From positions 62,001 to 126,000 of the forward strand of contig NZ_JBHSEC010000014.1 in the NCBI RefSeq assembly GCF_042651785.1: DNA of 64,000 bases. Direction: 5' to 3'. The stretch comes from Chungangia koreensis. Lineage in GTDB: Bacteria > Bacillota > Bacilli > Bacillales_A > Planococcaceae. A program made the translations under genes and the position numbers. The notes under the pieces are model-generated. The model saw only the letters and a list, made by a program, of their open reading frames with translations, did no database searches and was not told the DNA's origin. Positions 17,018 through 25,275 of this stretch are shown in pieces (within the stretch, counting starts at the first letter, position 1; each line of letters opens with the position of its first letter).

Positions 17018-17049
17018 ATTAACATATTCAAATATTTGAATATGTTAAT
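17018..17049 (-). promoter_or_regulatory. 32-bp perfect palindrome, probable ArsR operator
   Basis: The half-site ATTAACATATTCAAAT is followed immediately by its exact reverse complement ATTTGAATATGTTAAT. It lies between the arsR start and the divergent symporter gene, only 18 bp from the arsR ATG. ATATTTGAATAT-like cores are typical of ArsR/SmtB operators. The remaining part of this roughly 330-bp intergenic region (17050-17310) shows no gene or other clear signal. Confidence 0.7.
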
Positions 17050-17328
17050 AATATATAACAGAAATTAAAAAGAAACAATAAAGAATTTGGATAATACGCT
17101 GATCTACGTACGAAGTTTAAATAATTTCCCTTGCATAGCATTCCATTCCTTAATCGAATCCGTTGGCTCTGAGGGTTTAAGAAATCCGCTTTCGCATTTT
17201 AATTGATGTGAATCTACAAAAAATTCGTCTTTATACGCCTTTTAGCCTAACCTCATACAATTTGTCATGGGCAGTCAAGAGCCAATCATACAATTAATTA
17301 ATTGAAAATTATAAAAAGGAGGGTAAAC

Positions 17329-18546
17329 ATGCTGTTTCGTTTTAATTTAGCAGCACAGATGCTGGTTGCTTTTGTGCTGGCAATCTTATTAGGCGTATTC
17401 TTTGGTAGTTCGATAGATGTGATAAAACCGCTTGGGGAATTATTTTTAAGGCTGATTAAGTTCATAATTGCACCGCTAATTTTGGCCACGTTAGTTGTGG
17501 GAGTCGCGAGCTCTGCTAATCCGAAACAACTGGGAAGAATCGGTGCAAAAACCATTGTCTATTATCTTGCCACGACAGCAATTGCCATTATCATCGGTTT
17601 AATCATCGCTTTTGCATTGTCACCTGGGAAAGGTCTTTCTCTTTCTGAAGGAGGCGAGATTCCAGAGGCTGCAGCAAATGAACCGCAAAGCGCTGTTACT
17701 ACGATTCTAAATATAATTCCAGAAAACCCTTTTAACGCTTTAACATCTGGGAATGTCCTGCAAATTATCTTCTTTGCACTTTTCATTGGTGTTGCCCTGA
17801 CGCTAATTGGTGAAAAAGGACTGCCGGTTCTCCGCTTTTTCGAAGGTTTTGCAGAAATTATGTATAAAATTACCGGAATCATCATGAAGCTTGCCCCTAT
17901 TGGCATTGTCGGCCTTCTTGCACCAGTGATCGGAAGTTACGGGACATCTGTATTATTGCCCTTGTTAAAGGTCATTCTGGCTGTTTATCTGGCGTGTCTA
18001 CTGCATGCTTTTATCGTCTATTCATTGACTGTCAAAACCTTTGCTAAAATGAATCCTTTCAATTTCTTTAAAGGTATTGCTCCGGCAGCCTTTGTAGCGT
18101 TTAGCACGGCGAGTAGTTCAGGAACCCTGCCGGTAACGATCAAAAATACTAACGAGAATCTAAAAGTACCGAATCGGATTTCAAGTTTCGTCCTTCCGTT
18201 AGGTGCGACGATAAATATGGATGGAACCGCCATTTATCAAGGGGTAGCAGTAGTTTTCATAGCACAGTTTTATGGACTGGAGCTTTCGTTTATACAGCTG
18301 CTGACCGTTGTTCTTATGACTATATTGGCGTCTATCGGTACTGCAGGTGTACCGGGAGCAGGCATGGTAATGTTAGCGATGGTATTAACGTCAGTCAACA
18401 TGCCGCTTGAAGGAATTGCACTCATCGCGGGAATTGACAGGATTTTGGATATGATGCGGACTTCGTTGAATGTTGTAGGGGATGCATCGGCCGCGGTTGT
18501 AGTAGCCGGTTCAGAAAAGGCATTGGGTGAGAAAGAAGCCGCTTAA
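17329..18546 (+). CDS. Dicarboxylate/amino acid:cation symporter (DAACS family)
   Basis: 405 aa membrane carrier of the GltP/GltT/DctP type, which imports glutamate, aspartate or C4-dicarboxylates with H+ or Na+. Diagnostic stretches are the serine-rich hairpin AFSTASSSGTLPVT, the NMDGTAIYQG motif of TM7 and the GVPGAGMVMLAMVL hairpin. The start is the ATG at 17329 behind AAAGGAGGG; an upstream TTG-initiated extension covers the ribosome site. It is monocistronic with a terminator. The substrate cannot be narrowed from sequence. Confidence 0.93.
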   Translation: MLFRFNLAAQMLVAFVLAILLGVFFGSSIDVIKPLGELFLRLIKFIIAPLILATLVVGVASSANPKQLGRIGAKTIVYYLATTAIAIIIGLIIAFALSPGKGLSLSEGGEIPEAAANEPQSAVTTILNIIPENPFNALTSGNVLQIIFFALFIGVALTLIGEKGLPVLRFFEGFAEIMYKITGIIMKLAPIGIVGLLAPVIGSYGTSVLLPLLKVILAVYLACLLHAFIVYSLTVKTFAKMNPFNFFKGIAPAAFVAFSTASSSGTLPVTIKNTNENLKVPNRISSFVLPLGATINMDGTAIYQGVAVVFIAQFYGLELSFIQLLTVVLMTILASIGTAGVPGAGMVMLAMVLTSVNMPLEGIALIAGIDRILDMMRTSLNVVGDASAAVVVAGSEKALGEKEAA

Positions 18547-18602
18547 TCTTTACTGACTAAGGATTGCCGGTTACCGATAGGAAAAACTTAATAGTCTGTA
18601 TG

Positions 18603-18634
18603 AACCTGTCTTCGTAAAGAAGGCAGGTTTTATT
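18603..18634 (+). terminator. Rho-independent terminator
   Basis: AACCTGTCTTC pairs with GAAGGCAGGTT around GTAAA, tail TTATTAAT. Confidence 0.65.
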
Positions 18635-18716
18635 AATGAAAAAGTAATGTTGTTGAAACACCAACTTAATATTATAGAGCTATGATTAGGGAAATGAGAA
18701 AGGAGAGTGAACACTT

Positions 18717-19079
18717 TTGAACCAGTATTTCCAATTGCTTGAATCCGCCCAAAATTCATTTGGACATGAGCCCATTCATTATTGGATTTTTGGACAATTC
18801 ACTTTCTGCTTCAATGAGGAAGAATACTCAGGAAAAGGAATAATAGCCGCTACTGAGAAGGAAGTATTATTCTACTCCGAGGCCGGTGGACAGTGTTTCC
18901 GGAACTCATTAACCTTGGAACATGTAAATCTTTTCTATAATGAAGATGAATGCTTAAACGAGTTACGGGTTAAATTAAATGAGAAAAATGCATATGCTAA
19001 AATCTATACAATTCCAAATGAGGAAGATGCAAAACTATTAGACCTTTTAAAAAGAGGTTCTGAATGCGTTCGTTCATAG
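18717..19079 (+). CDS. Small PH-like (bacterial pleckstrin-homology) protein
   Basis: 120 aa, TTG start behind AAAGGAG. The pattern of short strands with GIIAATEKEVLFYSEAGG and a C-terminal helix (EEDAKLLDLLKRG) is that of a bacterial PH domain, as in YokE-like proteins. No signal peptide or membrane helix is seen. Function unknown. Monocistronic, with a terminator at 19092-19127. Confidence 0.6.
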   Translation: MNQYFQLLESAQNSFGHEPIHYWIFGQFTFCFNEEEYSGKGIIAATEKEVLFYSEAGGQCFRNSLTLEHVNLFYNEDECLNELRVKLNEKNAYAKIYTIPNEEDAKLLDLLKRGSECVRS

Positions 19080-19091
19080 GAGTACATAAAA

Positions 19092-19127
19092 GAAAAAGAG
19101 GCTATTAGACGGCCTCTTTCTTTTTTT
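19092..19127 (+). terminator. Rho-independent terminator
   Basis: AAAGAGGC pairs with GCCTCTTT, followed by CTTTTTTT. Confidence 0.8.
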
Positions 19128-19150
19128 AAATTTTTTATGAAAATATTCAC

Positions 19151-19249
19151 GCAATATATTGCATTCTACCTAAAATGATAGTAATATAACAAATATCACT
19201 TGCGTGTAATATATTGCATACCTCTTTTGGACTAATTTATTTGAAAATT
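19151..19249 (+). promoter_or_regulatory. brnQ upstream region: two AATATATTGCAT boxes and a CodY-like box
   Basis: GCAATATATTGCATTC (19151-19166) and GTAATATATTGCATAC (19206-19221) share a 12-bp core, AATATATTGCAT. The same AATATATTG core recurs before the gntR gene and before the second M20 gene. ATTTATTTGAAAATT (19235-19249) matches the CodY consensus AATTTTCWGAAAATT with three mismatches, a sensible site for a branched-chain amino-acid carrier. No T-box leader features were seen. Confidence 0.5.
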
Positions 19250-19331
19250 TGAGTAAATCTTTTAATTTAAGTGGATGCCAATATTACTAAAAAATATGTA
19301 CCTAATTTAATCATCTAAGGAGGAACAGCAA

Positions 19332-20717
19332 ATGGATCAAAAACTACCATTCAAATCGTATGTGGTTGTCGGTGTTATGCTTTTCGCACTATTTTTCGGA
19401 GCCGGAAACCTCATTTTCCCAGCACAACTTGGACAACAGGCCGGATCTAATGTATGGCCTGCAGCAATCGGTTTTCTTATTACAGGAGTAGGTCTTCCGT
19501 TTTTAGGAATCCTGGCAATGGGCTTTTCAGGAAGTAAAAACTTGCAAGAGTTGGCGAGCCGTGTAAATCCGGTTTACGCAGTACTTTTTACTTCGGCACT
19601 TTACTTAACAATCGGACCGTTTTTCGCGATTCCGCGTACCGCTACTGTATCCTTCGAAGTGGGAATTGCTGCTCCATTCATGAATGGAGATCCAACAGTT
19701 GCTCTTTGGATCTATTCTGCAATCTTTTTTGGAATCACACTCTTATTCTGTCTGAAGCCGGCGAAAATTGTCGACTACGTGGGTAAATTCTTAACACCAG
19801 GAATAGTAGTTGGTCTTGTAATTCTTTTGGCAATGGTCATTTTCAAACCAATGGGTGCACCGGAAGTTCCTCAAGAAGGATATCTTGAAAGTGCATTCTT
19901 CAAAGGATTTACTGAAGGCTACAATACAATGGATGCTCTGGCTTCCTTAGTATTTGCTATTATCGTCATTCATGCCATTCAGCGCATGGGCGTTAAGTCC
20001 AAGCGAGGCATCTTAAAAGCAACAGCGGTTTCCGGAGGAGTAGCTGCAACTCTTCTTGGCGTTATTTATCTCGGGATCGCACTATTAGGAGCCACAAGTG
20101 TTCAGCTATTTGGCTATTTTGACAACGGTGGTCCGGTATTAAGTGCAGTTGCTAATCACTATTTCGGAACATACGGGTCTGTACTGTTAGGGATTGTCAT
20201 CATCCTTGCTTGTTTAACAACAAGTATCGGACTAATTACGGCATGTAGCGAATATTTCAATACATTGTTCCCGAAAGTAAACTACAAAGCATTCGTCGTC
20301 ATCTTCAGCGTCTTTTCTTTTGTCGTATCGAATGCTGGATTGACGAATATCATCACATTCTCAGTACCAGTTTTAATGTTGCTCTATCCTTTAGCAATCG
20401 TAACCATTCTATTGGCTTTTGCATCACCGCTATTCAACCATGCTAAAATTGTTTACGTTGCAAGTACGTTTGTAGCCTTATGCGTTGGGGTGGTCGACGG
20501 AGTAAAGACATTATTTGCTTCCCTTGAAATGGACAACCCTGGTTGGCTGCAGTCGATCGTTACATTCCTTAATGACAATTTGCCGCTGTATTCCCAAGGC
20601 TTAGGTTGGGTTTTACCGGTAGGTATTGTTATGGTTGTTACCGGTCTGATTGCCCGCTTCACAAATATGGGCGTTGTCGTTGCAAAACCAAAACAAGAAG
20701 CCAATGCAAATTCATAA
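19332..20717 (+). CDS. brnQ: Branched-chain amino acid transport carrier BrnQ (LIVCS family)
   Basis: 461 aa with 12 hydrophobic segments. It imports leucine, isoleucine and valine, coupled to Na+ or H+. The N-terminus FALFFGAGNLIFPAQLGQQAG and the stretch GPFFAIPRTATVSFEVGI are hallmarks of the LIVCS family. A strong AAGGAGG site precedes the ATG. The upstream region carries a CodY-like box and two copies of a motif shared with the neighbouring gntR gene. A strong terminator follows. Confidence 0.95.
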   Translation: MDQKLPFKSYVVVGVMLFALFFGAGNLIFPAQLGQQAGSNVWPAAIGFLITGVGLPFLGILAMGFSGSKNLQELASRVNPVYAVLFTSALYLTIGPFFAIPRTATVSFEVGIAAPFMNGDPTVALWIYSAIFFGITLLFCLKPAKIVDYVGKFLTPGIVVGLVILLAMVIFKPMGAPEVPQEGYLESAFFKGFTEGYNTMDALASLVFAIIVIHAIQRMGVKSKRGILKATAVSGGVAATLLGVIYLGIALLGATSVQLFGYFDNGGPVLSAVANHYFGTYGSVLLGIVIILACLTTSIGLITACSEYFNTLFPKVNYKAFVVIFSVFSFVVSNAGLTNIITFSVPVLMLLYPLAIVTILLAFASPLFNHAKIVYVASTFVALCVGVVDGVKTLFASLEMDNPGWLQSIVTFLNDNLPLYSQGLGWVLPVGIVMVVTGLIARFTNMGVVVAKPKQEANANS

Positions 20718-20721
20718 TTTG

Positions 20722-20762
20722 AAAAAGCCGTTGCCTGAAGTGAAGTGGCAACGGCTTTTTTT
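20722..20762 (+). terminator. Rho-independent terminator of brnQ
   Basis: AAAAAGCCGTTGCC pairs perfectly with GGCAACGGCTTTTT, with further Ts. It may also serve the convergent gntR gene. Confidence 0.88.
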
Positions 20763-20813
20763 GTCCTACGATTATAGAGTCCATCTCTTTAGGTAGGTAT
20801 ATACATCGTATAG

Positions 20814-21464
20814 TTATCTCTCAAAATCCTCAATTGTACGATTCCAGTTTATTTTCATTGTTTCGGAAGCTCTCACTGCATCCCGTGCTTTGAATGCTGC
20901 AATTATCTCTTTATGTTCTTCAATTGAACGGGTAGAAAGCTTAATCGAGTTAAAAAAGAATAATCTTCTTACATGAGCTTGCAGACGTTGAACGATAGAT
21001 TCGATAAAACGATTATCGGCTATATCTACAATGATTTGGTGGAATTCCTCGTCAATTTTAAGAGCCTGGAAGAAATCCTTTTGTCCGATCAAATCGGCAA
21101 ACTGGTTATTGAGTTCTCCTAAACGTCTAATAGTCTCATCATCAATATGCGGTATAGCAAGTTCTGCAGACAGGGCTTGTAATGCCGAAAGCGGTGGAAG
21201 AAGCTCTTTAATATCATCTTTGTTCACATTTGTAACTTGAGTTGCTTTGCCAGGCTGCATAACAACGAAGCCCTGCACCTCTAACAATTGGAGGGACTCC
21301 CGAACGGGTGTGCGACTTACACCAAGTGCTGAAGCAAGTTCTGTATCATATAATTTTTCTCCAGGTTGGAGAGTTCCGTCAATAATCCATTGCTGTAATT
21401 GTATGAATGCGCTTTCTTTTGCAGTTTTTCGAATAGGCCGTGTATGGTTTGTTGGAATTGGCAT
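20814..21464 (-). CDS. GntR-family regulator with FCD ligand-binding domain
   Basis: 216 aa. Residues about 15-80 are the winged helix (LQPGEKLYDTELASALGVSRT, then VRESLQLLEVQGFV). Residues about 90-215 are the all-helical FCD domain with the metal/ligand residues in DEEFHQIIVDIADN and the late EEHKEIIAAF His. FCD regulators sense small carboxylates or amino acids. Its own promoter (TATAAT at 21510-21515, minus strand) has an AATATATTG box just upstream, like brnQ, so it may control brnQ and itself. The ligand is unknown. Confidence 0.9.
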   Translation of the reverse strand: MPIPTNHTRPIRKTAKESAFIQLQQWIIDGTLQPGEKLYDTELASALGVSRTPVRESLQLLEVQGFVVMQPGKATQVTNVNKDDIKELLPPLSALQALSAELAIPHIDDETIRRLGELNNQFADLIGQKDFFQALKIDEEFHQIIVDIADNRFIESIVQRLQAHVRRLFFFNSIKLSTRSIEEHKEIIAAFKARDAVRASETMKINWNRTIEDFER

Positions 21465-21545
21465 CAGATTTCCCCCTTACTGATTTGCAACTTTTTCCTA
21501 TTGACTTAAATTATACAGGATAAACAAAAGTTTAACTATGAGTTT

Positions 21546-21561
21546 ATACAATATATTGGAT
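21546..21561 (-). promoter_or_regulatory. AATATATTG box upstream of the gntR gene
   Basis: On the minus strand it reads ATCCAATATATTGTAT, about 30 bp upstream of the gntR -10 (21510-21515). It shares the core of the two boxes before brnQ and of the one at 56820-56835. Confidence 0.45.
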
Positions 21562-21633
21562 TTTTGCTTGATTTATTTGTGCTATGTTCTACCATGAAAG
21601 AAGAGTATTTAGTTTTAGAATATAGGTGAAATA

Positions 21634-22683
21634 ATGACTTTGCTGACAATTGAGAAACTCGCAAAACGGAATGCAGATACATTAGTGTTCCCTTCCTTTG
21701 ATTTGCAGGTGGATGCATCGGTAGTGGCAGCAATTCATTGCCATGTCAACATTAGAGAAATGCTCATACATATAATAGAAGGTTCTTTTCAACCTTCGGA
21801 AGGTTATATAAGCGTAAATGGAATACATATTTTAGATCGTCAGTTTGCTCGTGAAATAGGCATATGTACGCTAAGTGAAGGTTATTATGAACGATTGACC
21901 ATACTCGATCACTTGAAATTCTATAAAGATGTTTATGAGTCTGACTTCTTAATAGAGGATGTCGCCTTAATCTTGGGGTTAAAAGATCAATTACATCATC
22001 GGTTAACCAAATGCTCACTTTCGGAAGTGAAAAGAGTTCAATTTTCAAGGCTTTTATTTGCTGATCCCAAAGTAATTGTATTTGAAGAACCCCTTCAAAA
22101 TGTCGATTTGGAAACGCACCGTATCTTTATTAACTTTGTCGAGTATTTGACTTTAAAGGGGAAGGCAGTATTAATTTTGACAGGCAATATGGAAAGTGCC
22201 TTAACGGTAACAGATAGGGTATATCGTCTCGGGGAGGAGGGGTTGATTCCTTATGAAGTTGAAGAAGATTCTACTGATAGTTCATTAGATACAGAAGAGG
22301 TAATAACTGAAGTTCCGGCAGAGTTGATTTCTGTTCAGCAGGTACGCTTCGAGAAAATCCCAGCGAAAGTGAATGAGAAGATTATCTTGTTCAGCCCAAC
22401 AGAAATCGATTATATCGAGAGCAGTGACGGAAGTGCGAATATCATGATTGATGGTGAATCGTATCCAAGTGATTTCAAAATGAATGAATTAGAGGAACGT
22501 CTATTGCCTTACGGTTTTTATAGATGCCATCGTTCTTACATTGTAAATCTGCAAAGAGTCCGGGAAGTTATTACTTGGACAAGGAATAGTTATAGCCTCG
22601 TATTGGATGATCGGGATAAATCCAATATTCCCCTGTCCAAAACAAAAATGTCTGAGTTAAAAGGAATGATCGGACTGAAATAG
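21634..22683 (+). CDS. Degenerate ABC-ATPase domain fused to a LytTR DNA-binding domain
   Basis: 349 aa hybrid. Residues about 1-215 follow the fold order of an ABC ATPase but without a usable Walker A: the P-loop position reads AAIHCHVNIREML, with no GxxGxGK[ST]. A signature-like SLSEVKR and a Walker-B-like KVIVFEEPLQNVD remain. After an acidic linker, residues about 245-348 form a LytTR domain (FSPTEIDYIESSDGSANI, then YGFYRCHRSYIVNLQRV). It has no receiver domain. It is followed by a true ABC ATPase and permease, so it is most likely their transcriptional regulator, with the dead ATPase used for sensing or contact with the transporter. AGGTGA precedes the ATG. Confidence 0.85.
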   Translation: MTLLTIEKLAKRNADTLVFPSFDLQVDASVVAAIHCHVNIREMLIHIIEGSFQPSEGYISVNGIHILDRQFAREIGICTLSEGYYERLTILDHLKFYKDVYESDFLIEDVALILGLKDQLHHRLTKCSLSEVKRVQFSRLLFADPKVIVFEEPLQNVDLETHRIFINFVEYLTLKGKAVLILTGNMESALTVTDRVYRLGEEGLIPYEVEEDSTDSSLDTEEVITEVPAELISVQQVRFEKIPAKVNEKIILFSPTEIDYIESSDGSANIMIDGESYPSDFKMNELEERLLPYGFYRCHRSYIVNLQRVREVITWTRNSYSLVLDDRDKSNIPLSKTKMSELKGMIGLK

Positions 22684-22686
22684 GTT

Positions 22687-22718
22687 CCATTCACCTCTTT
22701 TTTTACTCCATTCATCTC
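22687..22718 (+). promoter_or_regulatory. Direct repeats spaced 21 bp: probable LytTR operator
   Basis: CCATTCACCTC (22687-22697) and CCATTCATCTC (22708-22718) are direct repeats with one mismatch and exactly 21 bp between starts. LytTR proteins typically bind two direct repeats about two helical turns apart. They lie between the LytTR hybrid gene and the exporter genes. Confidence 0.55.
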
Positions 22719-22814
22719 CTAAGTTGCTCTTTTCAGCGTGATTTTAATGCCGTGCCCCATGATATTGCTTATGATGAAGGCAGAAAGTCACCATATAGAA
22801 AAGAGGGTTTGAAC

Positions 22815-23660
22815 ATGGAGCGAATTATTGAAGTCTCCTCGCTGGAAAAAATCTTTGGGAATCAGCGTGCACTAATTGATGTATCTTTCAATATAAAGAA
22901 AGGGGAAATCTTTGGTTTCTTAGGACCAAGTGGCTCTGGAAAAACGACTACTATTAAAATCTTAACCGGGCAATTAGATGCCACGAGTGGATCTGCTGAA
23001 GTGTTTGGCAAACCAGTTGGAAAATTAACAAATGAATTGAACAGAAAAATTGGGATCCTTTCAGATAACAGCGGATTATATGCCAGGTTATCGGTAGAAG
23101 AAAATTTAAAGTTATTTTGTGAACTCTACGATGAACCTTATAGTAGAGTCGATGAAGTGCTGGAGATGGTCAATTTAAAAGAAGAAAAGAAGAAGCTGAT
23201 TTCTAAGCTTTCAAAGGGTATGACCCAACGGATCCTTCTGGCAAGGGCATTTTTACATAAACCAGAGCTACTATTTTTGGATGAGCCGACTTCTGCTTTG
23301 GACCCTGTGAATACAAAGCATATTTATAAAGGATTAGAGAGGTTAAGAGAGGCTGGAACGACAATTTTCCTTACCACCCATGATATGTATGAAGCTGACG
23401 TGCTGTGTGATCGGGTTGCTTTCTTAAGTGAAGGAAGAATTCAACTGTTGGATACACCAAGGGCGCTGCGGCAGAAATTCAGTGAACCGACATTAACAGT
23501 AGAAACAACTGACGGCAAAATGATTGTCATTTCAAAAGGGCCAGACGGTGCGGAAACGATGCACGAGTTAATGAGCCAAAATCGAATTGCTTCTGTTTCT
23601 TCAAATGAACCGACATTAGGAGACATTTTTATAAACGTGACAGGGAGGAAATTGGCATGA
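22815..23660 (+). CDS. ABC transporter ATP-binding protein
   Basis: 281 aa. Walker A GPSGSGKTT, signature LSKGMTQR, Walker B LLFLDEPTSALDP, and the switch His in FLTTHDMYEAD are all intact. The C-terminal 70-residue extension is typical of drug/bacteriocin-type and Na+ exporters (BcrA/NatA-like). The start is taken at the ATG 22815 behind AGAGGG. The stop overlaps the start of the permease gene by four bases (ATGA). Exporter substrate unknown. Confidence 0.92.
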   Translation: MERIIEVSSLEKIFGNQRALIDVSFNIKKGEIFGFLGPSGSGKTTTIKILTGQLDATSGSAEVFGKPVGKLTNELNRKIGILSDNSGLYARLSVEENLKLFCELYDEPYSRVDEVLEMVNLKEEKKKLISKLSKGMTQRILLARAFLHKPELLFLDEPTSALDPVNTKHIYKGLERLREAGTTIFLTTHDMYEADVLCDRVAFLSEGRIQLLDTPRALRQKFSEPTLTVETTDGKMIVISKGPDGAETMHELMSQNRIASVSSNEPTLGDIFINVTGRKLA

Positions 23661-24352
23661 CTTTTTCTTGGAAACGATCTTATGCAATTGCTCGTAAAGA
23701 CTTTAAAGATATTTCAAAAAACCTGTATGTATCTCCTATGTTTTTATTCCCGCCAATTTTGGCTGCACTTTATTCACGAATGGGGATGGACTCTCTGTTC
23801 GGTACGTACTTTGTGTTCATCATGGCGTTTACGATGGTCGGAACTTTTATGCAAAGTGCGCTAATAGCAGAAGAAAAAGAAAAGAATACACTTCGCGTGC
23901 TAATGCTTTCCCCAGCAAGTGCAATCGATATTCTTGGGGGCAAGAGCCTTCTTTCCATCGTCATGACTTCTGTGATTGTTTTCATTTCTGCATTTTTCTT
24001 GGAATACTCACCTTCGGGAGTGGTTATTGCAGGCATCCTCGTTTCGATTATTTTGTACGTTGGTATCGGAACTATTATGGGGCTCCTCACGAAATCTGTG
24101 GTCGAAGCATCTGTTGGTATTATGCCAATCATGCTCTTATTCATGGGATTGCCATACTTAACGATGTATATCGAAAAATATCCATTCCTCTCAGTGATCG
24201 AATACATGCCGCACAACCTCCTGTTTACTATAGCAGAGAATAATCAGGCAAATTTCGGGAATTCGATGAGCGAGTTAGCTGGACTTCTAATTTGGACAGT
24301 AATCATACACGTGACAATGGTCGTTCTATATCAGAAACGGTTAAAGGATTAA
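23657..24352 (+). CDS. ABC-2-type exporter permease
   Basis: 231 aa with six hydrophobic segments, the minimal ABC-2 permease. An amphipathic N-terminus (AIARKDFKDISKN) is followed by the segment FMQSALIAEEKEKNTLRVLM, whose EKE-x-T-L motif is the coupling/elbow signature of ABC-2 exporters. It pairs with the preceding ATPase by a 4-nt overlap. A terminator follows at once. Confidence 0.9.
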   Translation: MTFSWKRSYAIARKDFKDISKNLYVSPMFLFPPILAALYSRMGMDSLFGTYFVFIMAFTMVGTFMQSALIAEEKEKNTLRVLMLSPASAIDILGGKSLLSIVMTSVIVFISAFFLEYSPSGVVIAGILVSIILYVGIGTIMGLLTKSVVEASVGIMPIMLLFMGLPYLTMYIEKYPFLSVIEYMPHNLLFTIAENNQANFGNSMSELAGLLIWTVIIHVTMVVLYQKRLKD

Positions 24353-24353
24353 C

Positions 24354-24389
24354 AAAAAGGGCTGTCCCACGGATGGGACAGCCTCATTT
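24354..24389. terminator. Bidirectional terminator
   Basis: GGCTGTCCCA pairs with TGGGACAGCC around CGGA. The minus-strand side ends in CCTTTTTG, so it can serve both convergent operons. Confidence 0.8.
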
Positions 24390-24397
24390 GAATTGCA

Positions 24398-25213
24398 TCA
24401 GATATATTTGTTTAGGGCCTGTTGCAGTGAACCAAGTGTAGCGGTACCTGGATCAAAAACAATTCCCAAATTGACAATTTTACGGACAACTTCCGCACGG
24501 AGGCCTGTAATAACAGTTTTACATCCCATTAAAGTTGTTCCATTTATAATTCTCGTTAAGTGGTCGGCAATATCATCTTCGATTTCTGCAATTCCTGAAA
24601 GATCCATAATCAGTGTTTGGATTTGAAGTCGGCTAATCTCTGTTAGAACCTTTTCTTCAAGAATTTGTGCACGGAACGAATCAATAGACCCGATCAACGG
24701 TAGAATTGCTGTAGCTTGAGTAATTGGAATGATTGGAACAGAAAGATTTTCTACAAGCTGTCTCTGGGCGAGGAGTAAGGAATCTTTATAAGTCGAATAG
24801 TTGATGAAAAAGGCATTCAAGAATTGGTCGATGCCATTATTAATTTGTTTTTCCACGTGAAAGAAATTTTCAAAATTATTGCTTCCCTTATACTCATTGT
24901 ACATTTCAACGTATCTCCAAAGAGTTCTTCGGATCGCTTGTACCCATTCAAGTTTAAAAGAAAGCGTTAGGGAATGAGTTGCCCACGCAATCCCTTCCTG
25001 ACGTGCAAACTTCTTTAACTCTTCACTTTTTCCATCTATTACATAAGACACAAGTTTATGGGCATTGTTGATGAGGTCAATATCGCCAATCCGTAAAATT
25101 TCGTCAATTTTATCACGAACTGTTACAGCTTGATTTAAAAGCATTTCTTCAAAATCATATTTATGTGAATCCAAATAGCTCTTAAGTTCTGTGTTTTGCA
25201 AAACGAATTCCAT
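24398..25213 (-). CDS. RsbR-paralogue STAS protein (stressosome component)
   Basis: 271 aa. Residues about 1-150 are all-helical, in keeping with the non-haem globin-like sensor of RsbR proteins. Residues about 160-270 are a STAS domain (LSVPIIPITQATAILPLIG, LIMDLSGIAEIEDD, then KTVITGLRAEVVRK). The Ser in MDLSGI sits at the usual phosphoacceptor loop. RsbR paralogues build the stressosome that releases the RsbT kinase and activates sigma-B. A near-perfect sigma-B promoter lies upstream on the same strand, giving positive feedback. The ATG follows GGGGGAA. Confidence 0.88.
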   Translation of the reverse strand: MEFVLQNTELKSYLDSHKYDFEEMLLNQAVTVRDKIDEILRIGDIDLINNAHKLVSYVIDGKSEELKKFARQEGIAWATHSLTLSFKLEWVQAIRRTLWRYVEMYNEYKGSNNFENFFHVEKQINNGIDQFLNAFFINYSTYKDSLLLAQRQLVENLSVPIIPITQATAILPLIGSIDSFRAQILEEKVLTEISRLQIQTLIMDLSGIAEIEDDIADHLTRIINGTTLMGCKTVITGLRAEVVRKIVNLGIVFDPGTATLGSLQQALNKYI

Positions 25214-25249
25214 TATTCATTCCCCCGAAATGATATTTCTCATGACTTT

Positions 25250-25275
25250 TTACCCTTTAATAACTCAACTTAAAC
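25250..25275 (-). promoter_or_regulatory. Sigma-B promoter of the RsbR paralogue
   Basis: On the minus strand GTTTAA (25270-25275), a 14-bp spacer and GGGTAA (25250-25255) match the general stress consensus GTTTAA-N14-GGGTAT in 11 of 12 positions. Nothing else clear was seen in the 335-bp gap to dacC (25214-25548). Confidence 0.75.

Noticed and set aside
19131..19331. T-box riboswitch upstream of brnQ
   Set aside because: No TGGNACCGCG-like T-box sequence or terminator/antiterminator pair was found; the CodY-like box and repeats explain the region better.
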